In this document: piece by piece, positions 1 through 13,483 of the stretch | Position numbering within the stretch: the first letter of the stretch is position 1 | Layout of the letters: the number at the start of each line of letters is the position of its first letter | Assembly: GCA_036937835.1 (NCBI GenBank) | Contig: CM072877.1 | Coordinates: 6,152,501-6,216,500 of the forward strand | Direction: 5' to 3' | Source: Pampus argenteus | Taxonomy: Eukaryota > Chordata > Actinopteri > Scombriformes > Stromateidae | Length of the DNA stretch: 64,000 nt | Translations under genes and position numbers: made by a program | The notes under the pieces: generated by a model | Databases searched by the model: none | What the model was told of the DNA's origin: nothing | Seen by the model: the letters and a program-made list of their open reading frames with translations, nothing else

Positions 1-975
1 TGTACAGTAGGAAACAATGAGCTCGGGGCTGACAGCCACATACAGGCTAAAGAAGGCACAAAGTATTGAGACTAGCACATAGTTTTTATTCAGAAATGTG
101 ATTATGAAAGGGTATCAAAGAAAATTGTTGTGACTATAAGTCGAATTTGAATATGCCAACGCAGCTGGAGAAAGTCGCGAGAGGAGATTTTAAATGAAAC
201 ATGGGCAAAATCAGGACATTGCTCTTAAAACGTAATTTGCATTCACAAATCCATCCCTGCGCACAATCACATCTTGAATTGCAGATTAATTACAGCTTGG
301 ATTTGCTTAGTAGCAGTCTTGTCATTTATAAACCTCCCTTAGGGGTTAGCCCTGGTGAAGGGGTGTGTGTGTGTGTGTGTGAGGGTGAAAGTGAATGGGT
401 TTGTGTGGGTGTAAATGGTGAGAAAACTAAGCCTGGATGGGCGGGATTATTGGAGAAGGGGGCAGGGGGCATACATGATCTGTCAGGGCTTAGTGCCACA
501 ATTATCCCAGCGGCTGCAGCAGCAACAGCAACAGCAGTGGTGGTGGCAGAGGCTGCGTTTTCATTAGTGTAATGTCCAAAGATGCTCCAGAATTATGTAA
601 GCGTGACGTGCTGTCATCCCCTCCCTGGCAGGAACGTGGCCATTTGTTTTCCTTTTATCCCCCCTCGCTCTGAAAAGCCAAAAGGACATCTGTCAGTCAG
701 CGGTAGGGGACAGGACTCGTAGTAGCCACGCCACACAGATCTCACCGCTCCGGGTGCTGAAGCTGTGGCTCGTTGTCATGGAGAGACTGGTGCATCGAAG
801 CAGCGAGTAAGGATGAGTTTGTAGTCTTGACGATGCAGAAGGAGCATGTGGCGATGTTGAATCTGTTTCTGGTCTTGCGCTTTGCTAGAGGATGGGGTCA
901 TGAGTCGTGGAAGTGTAGCAGCAGTCAGAGCAGTGTCTTCTGTGTAATGTTCTCTGTTTAGAGAACAATTAGAAG
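1..975. other. Sequence upstream of the first tjp2 exon
   Basis: No coding region could be supported. It contains a (GT)n tract at 363-381. A G+C-richer stretch at about 600-780 lies ahead of the exon at 976 and could be 5' UTR or promoter. The ORFs here show no recognisable protein. Confidence 0.4.
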
Positions 976-2786
976 ATGAAGTTTAAGAAGTTCATCACGA
1001 TCATGCAGGCAGCTATGGGGATCGTACCCCTGAACAAACGAGAGCTACTGCCACCCGGCAGGAAATTGTGGAGACCCCCGGGGTGAGTTAAAGTGTGTGT
1101 GTGTGTGTGTGTGTGTGTTTTTGTGTAGTAGTAGTGAACTGCATGTTGTAACAACTGCTGCAGATATTTCTAAATCCTGGCAGTGTTTCAGAAATATTCT
1201 TCCCTTTGAGTGTCTTGCTCAGGGAAGCAACAGATAGATTCTGATAAATACATTTTTAAAGGGCCAGTTCACCCATTTGATCAAAAACTTACTTAGAGTG
1301 GTATCTCATGCTGACTATTTGTTCAGATTTTGAGATATCCGCCTCTATACAACAGAGGTAAATGGAACTTTGTTTGTGGTTCTTCACAGCTTTAAAAAAA
1401 ATGACATCAGGATCATTGTGTCTTTACAGAAACAATAATGCAATTATTCTGGATAATCCACTGAAAGGTGGAGTAGTTAAGGCAGAAATCTCAGAGACAG
1501 GTATCTCAAAATCTGCACAAATAAGTAGATGCCACTAGAAGTATTAGTATACTAACCCTAATCAGACAGGTGTTCATCACATTGCATAATAATGCCTCAT
1601 AATAATGCATTGTCTGAAATTTTTTGATAAGTAGTTCGGTACCTGAGTTTTGGTCCCAATGTACATATTTTTCCCAGAAATCCTGCGTTACAAACTGGGG
1701 AAATGGAGTTTTAAAGATGTATCAGACAGGGAGAGTCTAATGAAATATGCAGTTGTGTTTGGATGGAGCATATATGATCGACCGAACCCTACATCTAAAA
1801 AAACCCTTTCTTTTTTTAGTTATGTTTTTGATTATTTCAGAAGTAACCAGAGTTACTAAGCCCTTCCTTGTGCTTACCCTGAATCTACAGGTCTGTGCTT
1901 AATGTATGAAGGTCCCCATGTTTAGTCATGCAGAGGCAGTCTGCTTTCCTCACTCATAGCACAGTGCTGCAGTATCTGACTATATCCAGTCAGACCATCT
2001 GAATGCATTAGGAACCTCATTTCTGACTTGCTGCCATCAGGTTGAGAAAAAAAGTAGTTTCAGCTCAGCAGAGAACACTACATGTTCAAACATGTTGTTA
2101 GTGATCAGGTCAGAAATGCTGCTCTTGAAGGGAGACTGCAGATTAAAGTATTATAATCGCTAGTATCTATCTAAGCGTGCATGGTCTACTCAGGTAAATT
2201 TGGCTTTATTCAGAGTCACACACAGATGGCTTAGTTCTATGAAACACATGGCTCACTTTACTCGCCCTTTGTAACTGTTTTTTTTTCTTTTTCCACCTGA
2301 TCCTTTGTTTTTTTCCTACTGTATATTTAACAATCAGGCTATTAGCTGTCTATTTGCCATCTTTAATGTCTGTTAAAGTACATAGCCTCTGACCTAACAT
2401 TATTTTTTTTAAACTAAAAATAAATATAGATAGTCAAATAACAATAATATAAAACTGAGAAAAGCAGTAAATCCTCTCATTGTCACAGCTTTCATGTCTG
2501 TTTATGTTGGAATCAAAGGATCCATCTGAGACAGTACAGTCACTACTTGTCACGCAGCTCTCTCTCTCGATCTCAAAGATCTACATCGTATATATGTGAT
2601 CTTAATGAATTTTTTCGTATTAGTATGTGTAACACACTTTCTCTCTGTGTGCACAGGGACCAGCCTGGCTCTGATCAGACCAGCACTGACCTACTCAAAT
2701 CCAACCGCAAGTTCTGTTGGTCCAGAGAAGCCCAGTACCTGTATCTGCGCCGCCTCTCTTCACGCAGCTACTCGGCTATTATGATG
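976..2786 (+). CDS. tjp2: tjp2 alternative N-terminus 1 (exons 976-1082 and 2657-2786)
   Basis: The exon at 976 opens with ATG directly after an in-frame TAG (AATTAGAAGATG) and encodes MKFKKFITIMQAAMG..., ending at a strong donor (GTGAGT, 1083). It ends two bases into a codon. The exon at 2657 follows a CACAG acceptor, completes that codon, and encodes a segment ending YLYLRRLSSRSYSAIMM before a GTACGT donor. It finishes in phase 0, which is what the shared exon at 8136 needs. That gives a 79-residue alternative N-terminus. I base the link to tjp2 on strand, phase and position; the peptide itself I cannot assign firmly. A separate small gene is the alternative, but no downstream partner exons were found. 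Confidence 0.6.
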
Positions 2787-5700
2787 GTACGTTGATGCTG
2801 TGTTTTCAGAGTGATGTGGTGTCTCTCTACAATGTATATGTCGCCCTGATGACCCCTTATTGTGCGTGTCAGCGTTATAACCCAACATGCCTGTACTCGT
2901 ACTTTATTGGTTTTTAAATATGCTAATCTATTAAAGCATTAGCATTTATTATACTGTATTCTTTTTACTTTTTGAATGCAGTCACATGGAAGCATGTTAG
3001 CTGTAGCTGATGCAATGTGAAAACCCCACAAATCCATCTGACTTTGGTGATGTTGTGTCTTTCTCTCAATGAATATTTCATGATTTCTTTTTATCTTACG
3101 AAACCCTTTCATCATCCCAGACTTGTTTCCTCTTCCCTGATTTGAATGAAAGGATACTTTAGCGACCCCTCCCCCATCCAGGATGATGCTTAAACAGAGA
3201 GACATGTCACGTCCCGGAAGCTTCATTGTTTTAATGATTCAGGCTGAAGCTGTTTTGCATTTGGTGGCCTATTTTAAGGCCCATTTCAGTTGAAGTGATT
3301 TGTCAAAAGGATTGATATTGAAAGGAAATATTTCAGTGATACATGGTATTAGGAATTTTGAACATTTTCAGGGTCAGTTGGTATACTTATCTGTGATTTG
3401 TCTCGTGCCGATCAAATACCAGATAAAGGCAGGCTTGAATGGATTGTATTACACACAAACACACACACACACACACACACACAAAGCAACAACAATAGGT
3501 TATTGTGGGACAGCTGCACATGAACCTTTGCTCAACCTTACATTTTTCACATAGCTTCACAACCTGTCCTCATGCTTTAGTGTTCTTTTGCTCTGGGCTC
3601 CAGTTGCAATGAAGGGAAATCTAAAATTATGTTTTAGACAATAGTGTGCTTCCAACTTTGTGGCTTTGTTTGGCATAAACTGTGAGCCAAACATCAGTGG
3701 TCAACCTTACTGATGGTGTTTGTGGCTGAATGGGAGCAAATCTCTGTAGCCAGGTCACAACATCTTGTGGAAAGCCTTCTCAGAAGAGTGGATGCTGTTA
3801 TATCAGCATGTTGACATTCATGGTTTTAGAATGACATGTTAAACAATTACATTGGCTGTAATACTTTAAGCCATGTTGTGTATTTGAGACAAGAGATTAA
3901 GAGATGCATAAAATCAGAAACTATATTTTGTCCCGTCAAAAGTATTGACTTAGTATCATTATGTGTATGGGTTTCATCTATTTCATGTTGTTGACTTTAT
4001 TCGTCAGTGCTCTGAATATTTTAAACACACTACAGTAAACTAAATGTGTTTTTCTCTGAATATGGGCAATCCATAATATGTTGTATTCCTCCTAAACATT
4101 TTTAATGAGGTTGTTTTATCTGCTCATTCTTTTCTATCTCACTTATTTTGTGTGTGTTGTGTGAAATCTGTTATTGTGTCTGGCAGCCTCACAGCAGGCT
4201 CCCTAAAAATCAATGCGAATTTTGGACGGATCCATTTTAGCGGTATTAGGTGCAATTTTGTCTATACATGTATCTATAATGGTAGCAACGTTTCATTATT
4301 ACTGATAACTAAACAAATCGTCATGCAAAAGCAGCGACGTTGAAGTAGTAAAACCTTGTTTTAGTTCGCTGTCATTTGTCACAGTCGCTATTTATTGTAA
4401 CTCCCACCCCCCCGCTACCATGTTGGTATAGTCTGAATTGAGGCTGGAGTACTCGGCGCTAATTTTTGCCCTGGATATCTGAACTTAATGTTTAGTTAGT
4501 AAACTGCAATATTTAAAGTAAAATACACGAATCTTTGACCATTTTTAGATATTTAAACTCCCATTTATTACTGAACTTCGGCCTTTTTCCTTCTGGAAAC
4601 ATTAAACTGGACATATTTTAGTTTTAATCTTCGGTAACTGTTACCGGACAGTTCAAAGTGCGTGATGCCAGTGAACGGAGGGGGGCTGCTGTCCCTCAGC
4701 AGATATGCAACTCACTATTTCACCGTAAGTACTTACAGCAAGTTTTGATAAATACAAAAGTCGACAGATGATATATATAGCCCTGGTATACTCGTATTAC
4801 AGTGTTTTTGTGTGGGAAGTAGTTTAGTTGGTCAGGGGTTTCCATGAATCCCGGTTGAAGCCTGTTGCATCCTGCTGCACCTGCTGTGAAAGCTAAATCA
4901 ACGTTAGCGGTTAGTTTAGTGAGTAGAAACACGTTAAAAGTTATAAAATCCAACTTAAAGTGCTGTTTGGACCCTATTACTGCTGCAAATGTTTCGATGT
5001 TTCTGTGTATTTGATGGATTGGGCTCATTTATAGTGTGCGTATTTGTCCTTTAGTGGACGAAACAGCATTGTTGTTTCCTTTTTTTTAAAGCATATCCTT
5101 ATTAAATGTCTTAAGCAGCATCAGTTTACCGTGTTGTGGCTCGAAGTTCATTAAACCTCAAGGCAACACATGTGCAAACGTATTAAAACGGATTAACTTT
5201 TTACGTTATACGTGTATAGACGTGTTGCTCTGCTTGTGCCTCACGGTGTAATTCAGCCCTGTCGCCGGTAGGAGGCGGACAAGTATAACAGCTCCTGTTC
5301 ACCAGCAGGATATTCAGACTGTCAAACTGCCTGTTGCTGCACTATTAGGTCACAATGAGTTTAAAAGGCTTGTGAATTAGAGCAGGAGGGCAGACTGGGG
5401 TTCTCATGTGAAAACACTGGCTGTATCCTGAATGTGTTTACACACACTTTCCCTAAAACATTCATAAACTGCTTTCAGGCAAATACATGGTGAACAGAAG
5501 TTTGGGCTTGACTCATCATCACATCAGTGATGAGCCGAAGATCTGTTAACACAGCACAGTTAAAACAAGCATTCATCCTGTGAGTGTTGAGGTAGGCAGA
5601 TGAAAAACATTAAGGAGGAAACGGACATACGTTCATATTTTGATGTAACGTTCATACTTCTGTGATTTTACTTAATGTGCTTTATGTTGCTTTTGGCATC

Positions 5701-8700
5701 TTCACAGCAGTGAAATCACACATTTTATTAACTATAGTTTCACAAACCATCTCAGTTTCACTCTATCCAGTGTCCAGCTGCCTTGGTATCAGCACTGAGA
5801 CTAATATCAAAAATGTCCAGCTAAAGCTCGTAAAATGAATTGAAGAAGTAATACGAGTCATTTTTCTTCTCCAATGAGAGGATATGCTGCTTTTATTACT
5901 GTAAACTGTTTTGTCGGCATTTATCAAAAGTGAAAGTTATTTGCAGCCCTGCTGACTACTAAGATTGTAACATCCTATTTGATCACTCAAACAGACTTTA
6001 TTTAAATGCAGTTTGCACTAAAATCTTCAAACACATTTGATGTTTCTGGTTTTTGTAAAAGACTCAACTCCTTCTCAAAATAATTAGTTTTTTAAGTCAC
6101 GTCCTGCGAGGATGACCCATTATTTCAACTTCTCTCTTCATTAGTGGAATGGTGTTTGTGTTTTGTTATGTAATAGGAGACTATGAATTATCCAGCAGGC
6201 CTGCCTGTGAGCAACAATCATATCACGTTGTACAAGAAGCCGGTCTGATTTAAACTGGTCTGGCTTTGCCTAAAGCACTTTCATTGGCTACTTCTTCACT
6301 GCAAGTGTAGCTCTTGGTACATCATAGTTCTTTTGTTGCTGCTTCCCACCGGTTAAGTAATTATATTTGTTAATAGATAATAATAATAATAACAACAAAC
6401 ACTCCACCTTGGTTGAGCATAACAACTAAACACTTATTCTTTTGCGATCCTCAGACACGACCCTGTCAAGCTAGTGAGCTGTCGTGTGTTTTGTTGGTTG
6501 TTTGGAGAATTGGAGAAAATTCTGCAAGCAGATTTTTGTTGCACTTCATTACAGAAGAATAGTTTATTTACCATTTCATTTGCCTTTTCTTTTGTCTATG
6601 AAATATTTAAAAAGCTGTTTTCATTCACACAGTCCTGTCAGCTCTCTGCTGCTTCCCTGCTGCTGCTGGTCATCTGGTTTGGTTTGGTTTGGTCTCAAAA
6701 GTGGGTTATGATAGGTGTTGCTGCCCCCGTTTCACTAAGCCCGAGCCTGAGATGTCAGAGAAACACAGATGTTACTTTTCACTATAGTTACCAAAACAAC
6801 CCCAACAATTTAAAATCCCAAACACAACTCAGGTTTGCACCTTTGGTGTTGGTTTGTCTTTGCAGATGCTGGAAACATCTCTAAAATGGGGAGTGTCTGA
6901 AATATGTTGTATGTGTGTGATTTGTTGTTTGTGGATGAACACTCAGTAGTTTAATCACCGCGTGCCGTTGCAGGAGTTGGTGTGTCTGTATGTTTACACT
7001 GTCTACAGACGGTGGGATTTGTGCTGAATGTAGGCCAGCAGAATCCCTCTTACGTCAAAGGCAGGCGGGCAGATGCAGGGAGAGAGCTGCTGGTGGTTGT
7101 GCAGCTGTGGCCATGGAGGCGGCTGTGGCGCACATCAGTCTGCCAGAGCACCGCTGGCGGTAAACAGGGAGAGACGCAGATAGGAAGAGACAGAGAGTGC
7201 CAATAATGAAGACTGTCCTCAGCCTGCACAGGAAATGGGCCCACGCGGTCAAGACCATACGCATCCTGCAAGGACTTGTGAGTGTGGTTCTGCTAAGGTG
7301 GCTCAGATTGGATCAGATCTGTGTCCCGGGGAAGTGGTTCGGCCAGGCAGCTGCACCTGACCACCTTTGTTATGGACCCAATTGTCTTTTTGTCAATGTT
7401 ACTGTGTTTCTGTAATGGCTTAAGTTGAGTTGAGTTGAGTTTTGCTCTAAAAAGAGGGTTCAGACTTGCAGAAAAGTGGAACTAGTTGTTACAAAAGAAT
7501 TTGTTTGGGATCAAAATTAATTTTGGTATTTGGTAGCAGTAAATGGTGTTTGGATAAAATCCAAACCTTTTCACTGACTTTTTTGCTGAGGTATGATCTG
7601 TGCTTTTGGATTTTGGAAATTGACTTGAAATTTGATTGAAAATTGACTCACTTGATCATAAATGATTTTTGACAAAGCTAACTTTGGACCTCATAAGGAA
7701 TGATACACGGATTTGTTTAATTAATTATTTATTTAAAGATTTGGTTGTTCCGGTGCGTTTTATATGATTGTTAGTTTGAATATCTTCTGGGGTTTTTGAC
7801 AGTCAGATAACAAAACTGATTTAAAAACACTGGTTTGAGTAACAAATAATTAAAAAATAATTGATTATTTTTGATAAAAGATGTATAGCTATAGACTTTG
7901 CTGAGTTGTCACTATGTTGGATGTTAATTAATTATTACAGTTACAATTACAGATTTATGTAACCTGTTGTTGGGCGCGTTGATCCTTAGTTAAGTGTGTT
8001 TTTAACCAGGAGCTCCTGGTTGTGTAATGACAGCATAGGCTAATGGACTGGCTTCGTCGTTACATCACGTAATACATTATTCATCTGTTCAGTGAAGTGA
8101 AACCACCCATTGTAATCTTTCCTTTCTCTCCACAGAACCCAGTCATGGAGGAGACCGTGTGGGAGCAGTACACCGTGAGCCTGCAGAGGGTGAGTCCATC
8201 TGCGCCACATCTCATTTATAGTATACATTAAAGCCATAAAGCTGGCCTGTTATCCCCAGTGGTTCACAGTGAGTGCTTTTGAATTATTAGTAACCCAACA
8301 GTTAGCGCAAAGAGCGCCCAGACCAGACATTGTCCTCTGAATGACAGCCCAAGTAAACTTATGCACTAAACACTAAACAATTAATTAGCCTTGTCAGATG
8401 AGTCCCTCGTATGCTGAAAAACTAATTCAGAATCAATTAAAATAAAAAAAGGAATGTGTGCTACTTACCAGGCACTAAACACAAAGTTAGGAACTAGACA
8501 GTGAAGAAAGTTACAAAGCAGCTAAAGACAAAAGTATTTTCAATCAGTTGACAGAAACTTAGATACAATTTGGGATAGTTGATTGTCAAATATCAAGCAA
8601 AAATACAAAATCTTTGCCTGTTACAGCTTTCAAATTATTATGATTTCTGGTGCTATTAAATTTAATGTTATTTTTTGGACTCTGCTAGCTTTAGGACTGT

Positions 8701-11700
8701 CATTGGATATTTATTTTTTCATTATCCACCACGACACTGTGCACCACTGACACATTCAAATTGCTATCCAAATGTAACACAATACTCTTATTTGTACCGG
8801 CCAAGTCAATCCGCTTCTACATTGTTGTTAATGTTAAACACGTGTATGAGCAGAGTAAACCAGCTGGGCTTAGGTAATCATCATGATGAACTCATTGTCT
8901 CGTGCTGCGCTTCACTGAAGCCAGTAAAGCAGATTTAGTGCAAAAAGGTCCTCTGCTGCAGGCATGTGACCCCCGACTCTCAGCCCCACCACAGCTGTCA
9001 CTCTGCTTTTTATTCTTATCAGTCCCTTCTCTTATTTGTTCAGAGTCTCTTTAAACGAGTTGCTCCTGCTTGTTGTCTCTCCCCCAGAACATTTCTCACT
9101 TTGTTGAAAAGCTCTTCAAAAGTCCACGAGGCTTCTCTGAACTTGTAGCTCAACATTTATGAAAATATTCATTACATAATATAACCTCTTCATCTGTTTT
9201 TTGGCCTGCTTTGTTTATTGCAAGACATGCTTTATTTATCAGGGACAGATGACATTAATTTACATTATTATCATGTAAATGTACCACATTAGCCAGATGG
9301 CTCATTTTCATCTGCAGGTTGATGTGAAAATAAATAAATTAAAAGACAAAACAGGGCAGACAAACAATGGAGCACATAAAAATCTAGTTTTAATTGAAGT
9401 ATAACATAATCAGTGCACATCGATAATTGAAATACATAACATACTCAATAAATATTGTATGAATCACTGACTTTTATTAAGTGGGCACTACAGACATCTA
9501 AGGAACGCAAACACACACACACACCTGGTTTACCAGTTTCACACATCCAATCCCATCACCAATGTCTTAACCTCTCTGGACTCTCAGGCTCATGAAAGCT
9601 TTTCAAAAATCAGATGGTGTCACACTAGTTTTGTTGTCAAGGTTTAAAAAAAGAGGCCCAGATTCTGATATTATTGATATTTGATGGTATTTTGGAGACA
9701 TCTGACTGCATCAGTCTACTTCTCCTTAAAATATTTAAGTTAAATATTTAACTGTTCTGAGTTCCTTCATTTTTTGCCTCCATTTATCTCTCACTTTCAC
9801 CCTCCCTCTGCCTCCAACCGCCATCTGCTACACACAGAGGGAAGTGGTGAATTGTGTGTGTTTTTTTTATTTATTTAAGTACAGATGGAAGGGCGGGGAT
9901 AAAGAGAGATGGTCATTAAATCTCTGACCTAATCTCATCTGGGCAAACTGGAGCAGTGGCAGGTAGATGTAAAATCATTCAGAGTCAAAACACATTTCCA
10001 AAAGAAGCAAGAAGCCTCTACAACTGTAAATTAAAAGGACACCTTTAGTGTGTGCAGTGTTCACTAACACACACACACACACAGACATTCACAAACATTC
10101 ACACTTGAGAGCATTATGAAGCAGAGGATTAGCATTGATGTTAATCACACACACGATAAACAGAACTACAAAAGATGGATTCACATGTCATACATGACAT
10201 GTAATCACAATGAGTCAAAATCCTTTTCATCGCCATGATACATTATAGCCATGATACATTATAGCCATGATACATTATAGCCATGATACAGGCCCGCACA
10301 CAGTGACACAGAATAGATGGAGACTCCACTTGATTTACATGTTTATTTGTTTTGTGTTCTTAGGATTCAAAGATGGGCTTCGGCTTCGCAGTGTCAGGAG
10401 GGCGGGACAACCCAAACGAGGAAAGTGGCGAGACATCCATTGTGGTGTCGGATGTCCTGCAAGGAGGACCTGCTGATAACTTGTTGTTGTGGGTACTTTT
10501 TTTGTTTTTGCTTGGTCTCTAAATGCCTAAACTCAGGATACTCAAAAAATATTTTGAAACTTTAGAGTAATTTATTTAAATTATTTAAAAGCTAAATTAC
10601 TGACAAAACAGCTTGTATCAAGTTGTGGAATTCATTCTAATTCAGTCAAGACCGATTTTTATATAACATTGTGTACAGTTCATGTCCTGGTCAGTAGTGA
10701 AATCCTTTGTAAATATGTGGCTCAGTAAAGTCCTTAAAATGATGTTGACCTTACATGTCCTTAAAAATAATTCTCAGCATATTTGAAAACTTGTATTATT
10801 ATTCTTAATAGGCCAAAAAACAAAAAGCTCGTCGGCATGTTTTTAGGATTTCATCTTTCTTTCTATGTTTGAAACATAGTAACATTTGACACTGACCTGT
10901 CACAAGAGTCTAATGTTCACAACACTGAAACAATCTCCAGGAATGCTGGATCAAAGGATTTATTTCTCCGCTTGCACAAACCACATTAAAGAGCTCATCA
11001 CAAAGACTCCAAGCTGGTATTAAACCGCCTGTCACTGAAGGTTTATATTAAAATGTACATTTGGGATTGAACACTGACATGTGCCACCCTGATCACACCT
11101 AAAATAACTATTGTTTTTGAGGTTAGCAGGTTTAGCTCATATGCATGTCTCTGTGTTCAGTGAGAATGACCGAGTGGTGCAGGTCAACGCCATCCCCATG
11201 GACGGGGCCGTTCACGCCTTCGCTGTCCAGACTCTCAGGAAGTGTGGCAAAGTCGCAAAAGTAGTAAGTTTGACTTGTTTGAAGCTTGTTGGAGTTTTGT
11301 TACTCAGTAAAAAGTAACAAGTGTTTATTTAAGTTGCGTCTTTGTCTCTGATTATTAACAGACAGTCAAGAGGCCCAGGAAGGTTCCAGTAAATGTTATG
11401 AACCGTCCCCCATCACCCGATGACAGAGTCTTCAACAATGACTACACAGACGACTACAACTACGATCAGGACCGCCGCAGTGTGTACAGCGGGCGGGACC
11501 ACAGCCTGGAGAAGGAGCGAGGTGGCGGAGGCTACTTGGATTCTGGCTACCACACACGTGAGCGTGACTACGACAGAGACTACGACCGGCGGGAGCGAGG
11601 CAGGAGCATGGAGAGAGACCTCAGCCCGGACCGTCAGTACAGGAGGGACGGCAGCAGAGGTCGCATGTTGGATAAAGAACGCAGCCCGGATCACAGAAGC

Positions 11701-13443
11701 GACCGCATGCTCAACCGCGACTACAGCCCGGACAGGAGGTACCGCAGTGAGCGAGCGTTAGACCGAGACTACAGTCCTGACCGGCGCTACCGCAGCGAGC
11801 GAACCCTCGACCGTGACTACAGCCCGGACCGCCGCTACCGCAGTGAGCGAGCACTGGACCGACCCAAGAGCCCAGAACGCAGCTACGGCCGCGACCACAG
11901 CTTTGAACGGGGACGGGAACGTGAACGCATCCCTAGTGATCCGAAGAGGTACAATGAGCCACTGAAGCGGAGTGGAAGCAGAGACCGTCTGGAGCGCTCG
12001 CCATCACCCGCCGCCATGCCCATCCCTCTGCCACGCCCCGCCCGGGACCTGGAGCCACTGGAGAAACCACTGAATGTGCTGCTGCTCAAGAACCGGCCCA
12101 ACGAAGGTGAGAAACAAGCAAACCTTGTTGTGAGTTATTGTCCATTCTGAGTGACAAAATGTAGCGGGTTCAAAGACAGCCCAAGATTTCTTTCTCTACA
12201 CCTGGAAACTGTTTCCATGTTTAACACTTTATTTTTATTTCACAGCCACCAATTTAAAATAGGCAACACTATCTCTTATTAAGAATCAAGAGTGTCAAAA
12301 CAAGTAATGATAGTTTTGAAGAGATGGTGGGTGAATTTTTTTCCCCCCAAAATATGCTTTCAACTTACTGTTAAAAGCTGTTTCTAGATATTCTGTGACC
12401 AGTCAGGTTCTGTGATAGTTTGCCTTGAAATATCTTTTCACAGTTTCCCTTTTACTTTGGCACAACACATGATGTCAAGACTAAACTAATTCCTAATCGG
12501 ATCACAGAATCTGAATGAGCAAAGTCGGGTATGATAAATGTGGATTGTACTTGTAATACTGTGCAGAGATAATGTATGATATTTGTTCTTGTTTTCCAGA
12601 GTATGGCCTTCGTCTGGGCAGTCAGCTCTTCATCAAAGAGATGACCAGCACAGGACTTGCCAGCAGAGATGGAAACCTGCAGGAGGGGGACATAATACTG
12701 AAGGTAGTGTTAGTGTGTTTCTTTTTCACAGAGCTCCCATTGCTGCATTGTTTCTTGGTACTGATTGTCTCCTAATCTCCCCTCTGTCAGATTAACGGTA
12801 CGGTGACAGAAAACCTGTCTCTCAGTGACGCGGGGAAACTAATCGAGAAGTCTCGTGGGAAGCTGCAGCTGGTTGTGCAGAGAGACAATCGGCAGGTGTT
12901 GATTCGAGTCCCCCCGATGGTCGACAGCGACTCAGAGCTCGATGGTGAGAGATCCCCGAAACTGAAAAGCAGCAGGTCCTATCCCGTGTAAAGGCAAACG
13001 TGCCATGTGGCCATCATCTTCATCATCATCATCATCATCATGTATAAACCCACTACATATGAACCTCATATGACTCAAGTGGAAATGTTGCTGTTGTTGT
13101 TGATGTTTTGTATTTACCCACCAAACCTGTTTTCCTTTCATAAAATAAAGGTTTTACTCACACAGTCAGTTTTTAGTGTTATTTAAATATTACATATTTT
13201 ATCTAAATATTTCACAGAGCAGGAAATAGCACTGTGAGCTCACCAGACATCCACCAAACAATCATGAATAATCCTCCACATTCATGATAACTCACTCTTA
13301 TATACCTTTTTTAATGTCACATGACCAACTGAAGTGCTGTGATTGGTTGTGACCAATCTAGATAAGTGGTATGACTGGATTGTTCACTCACCAAATTTCT
13401 GCAGGGAGGGGGGAATTGCTGGAAGACGTGTGACCCATTTTGT

Positions 13444-13483
<40 letters not shown>

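Noticed and set aside
1650..1859. ORF of 69 codons after the first tjp2 exon
   Set aside because: No recognisable domain, no splice support, and AT-rich codon use like the surrounding intron.
10881..10960. Possible extra exon between tjp2 PDZ1 exons 10488 and 11161
   Set aside because: The phases of the flanking exons already fit (TT + T) and reproduce an unbroken PDZ1 domain.
11413..11761. Open frames on both strands across the ZO-2 hinge
   Set aside because: They are shadows of the real + strand exon 11362-12106, kept open by its repetitive G+C-rich codons.
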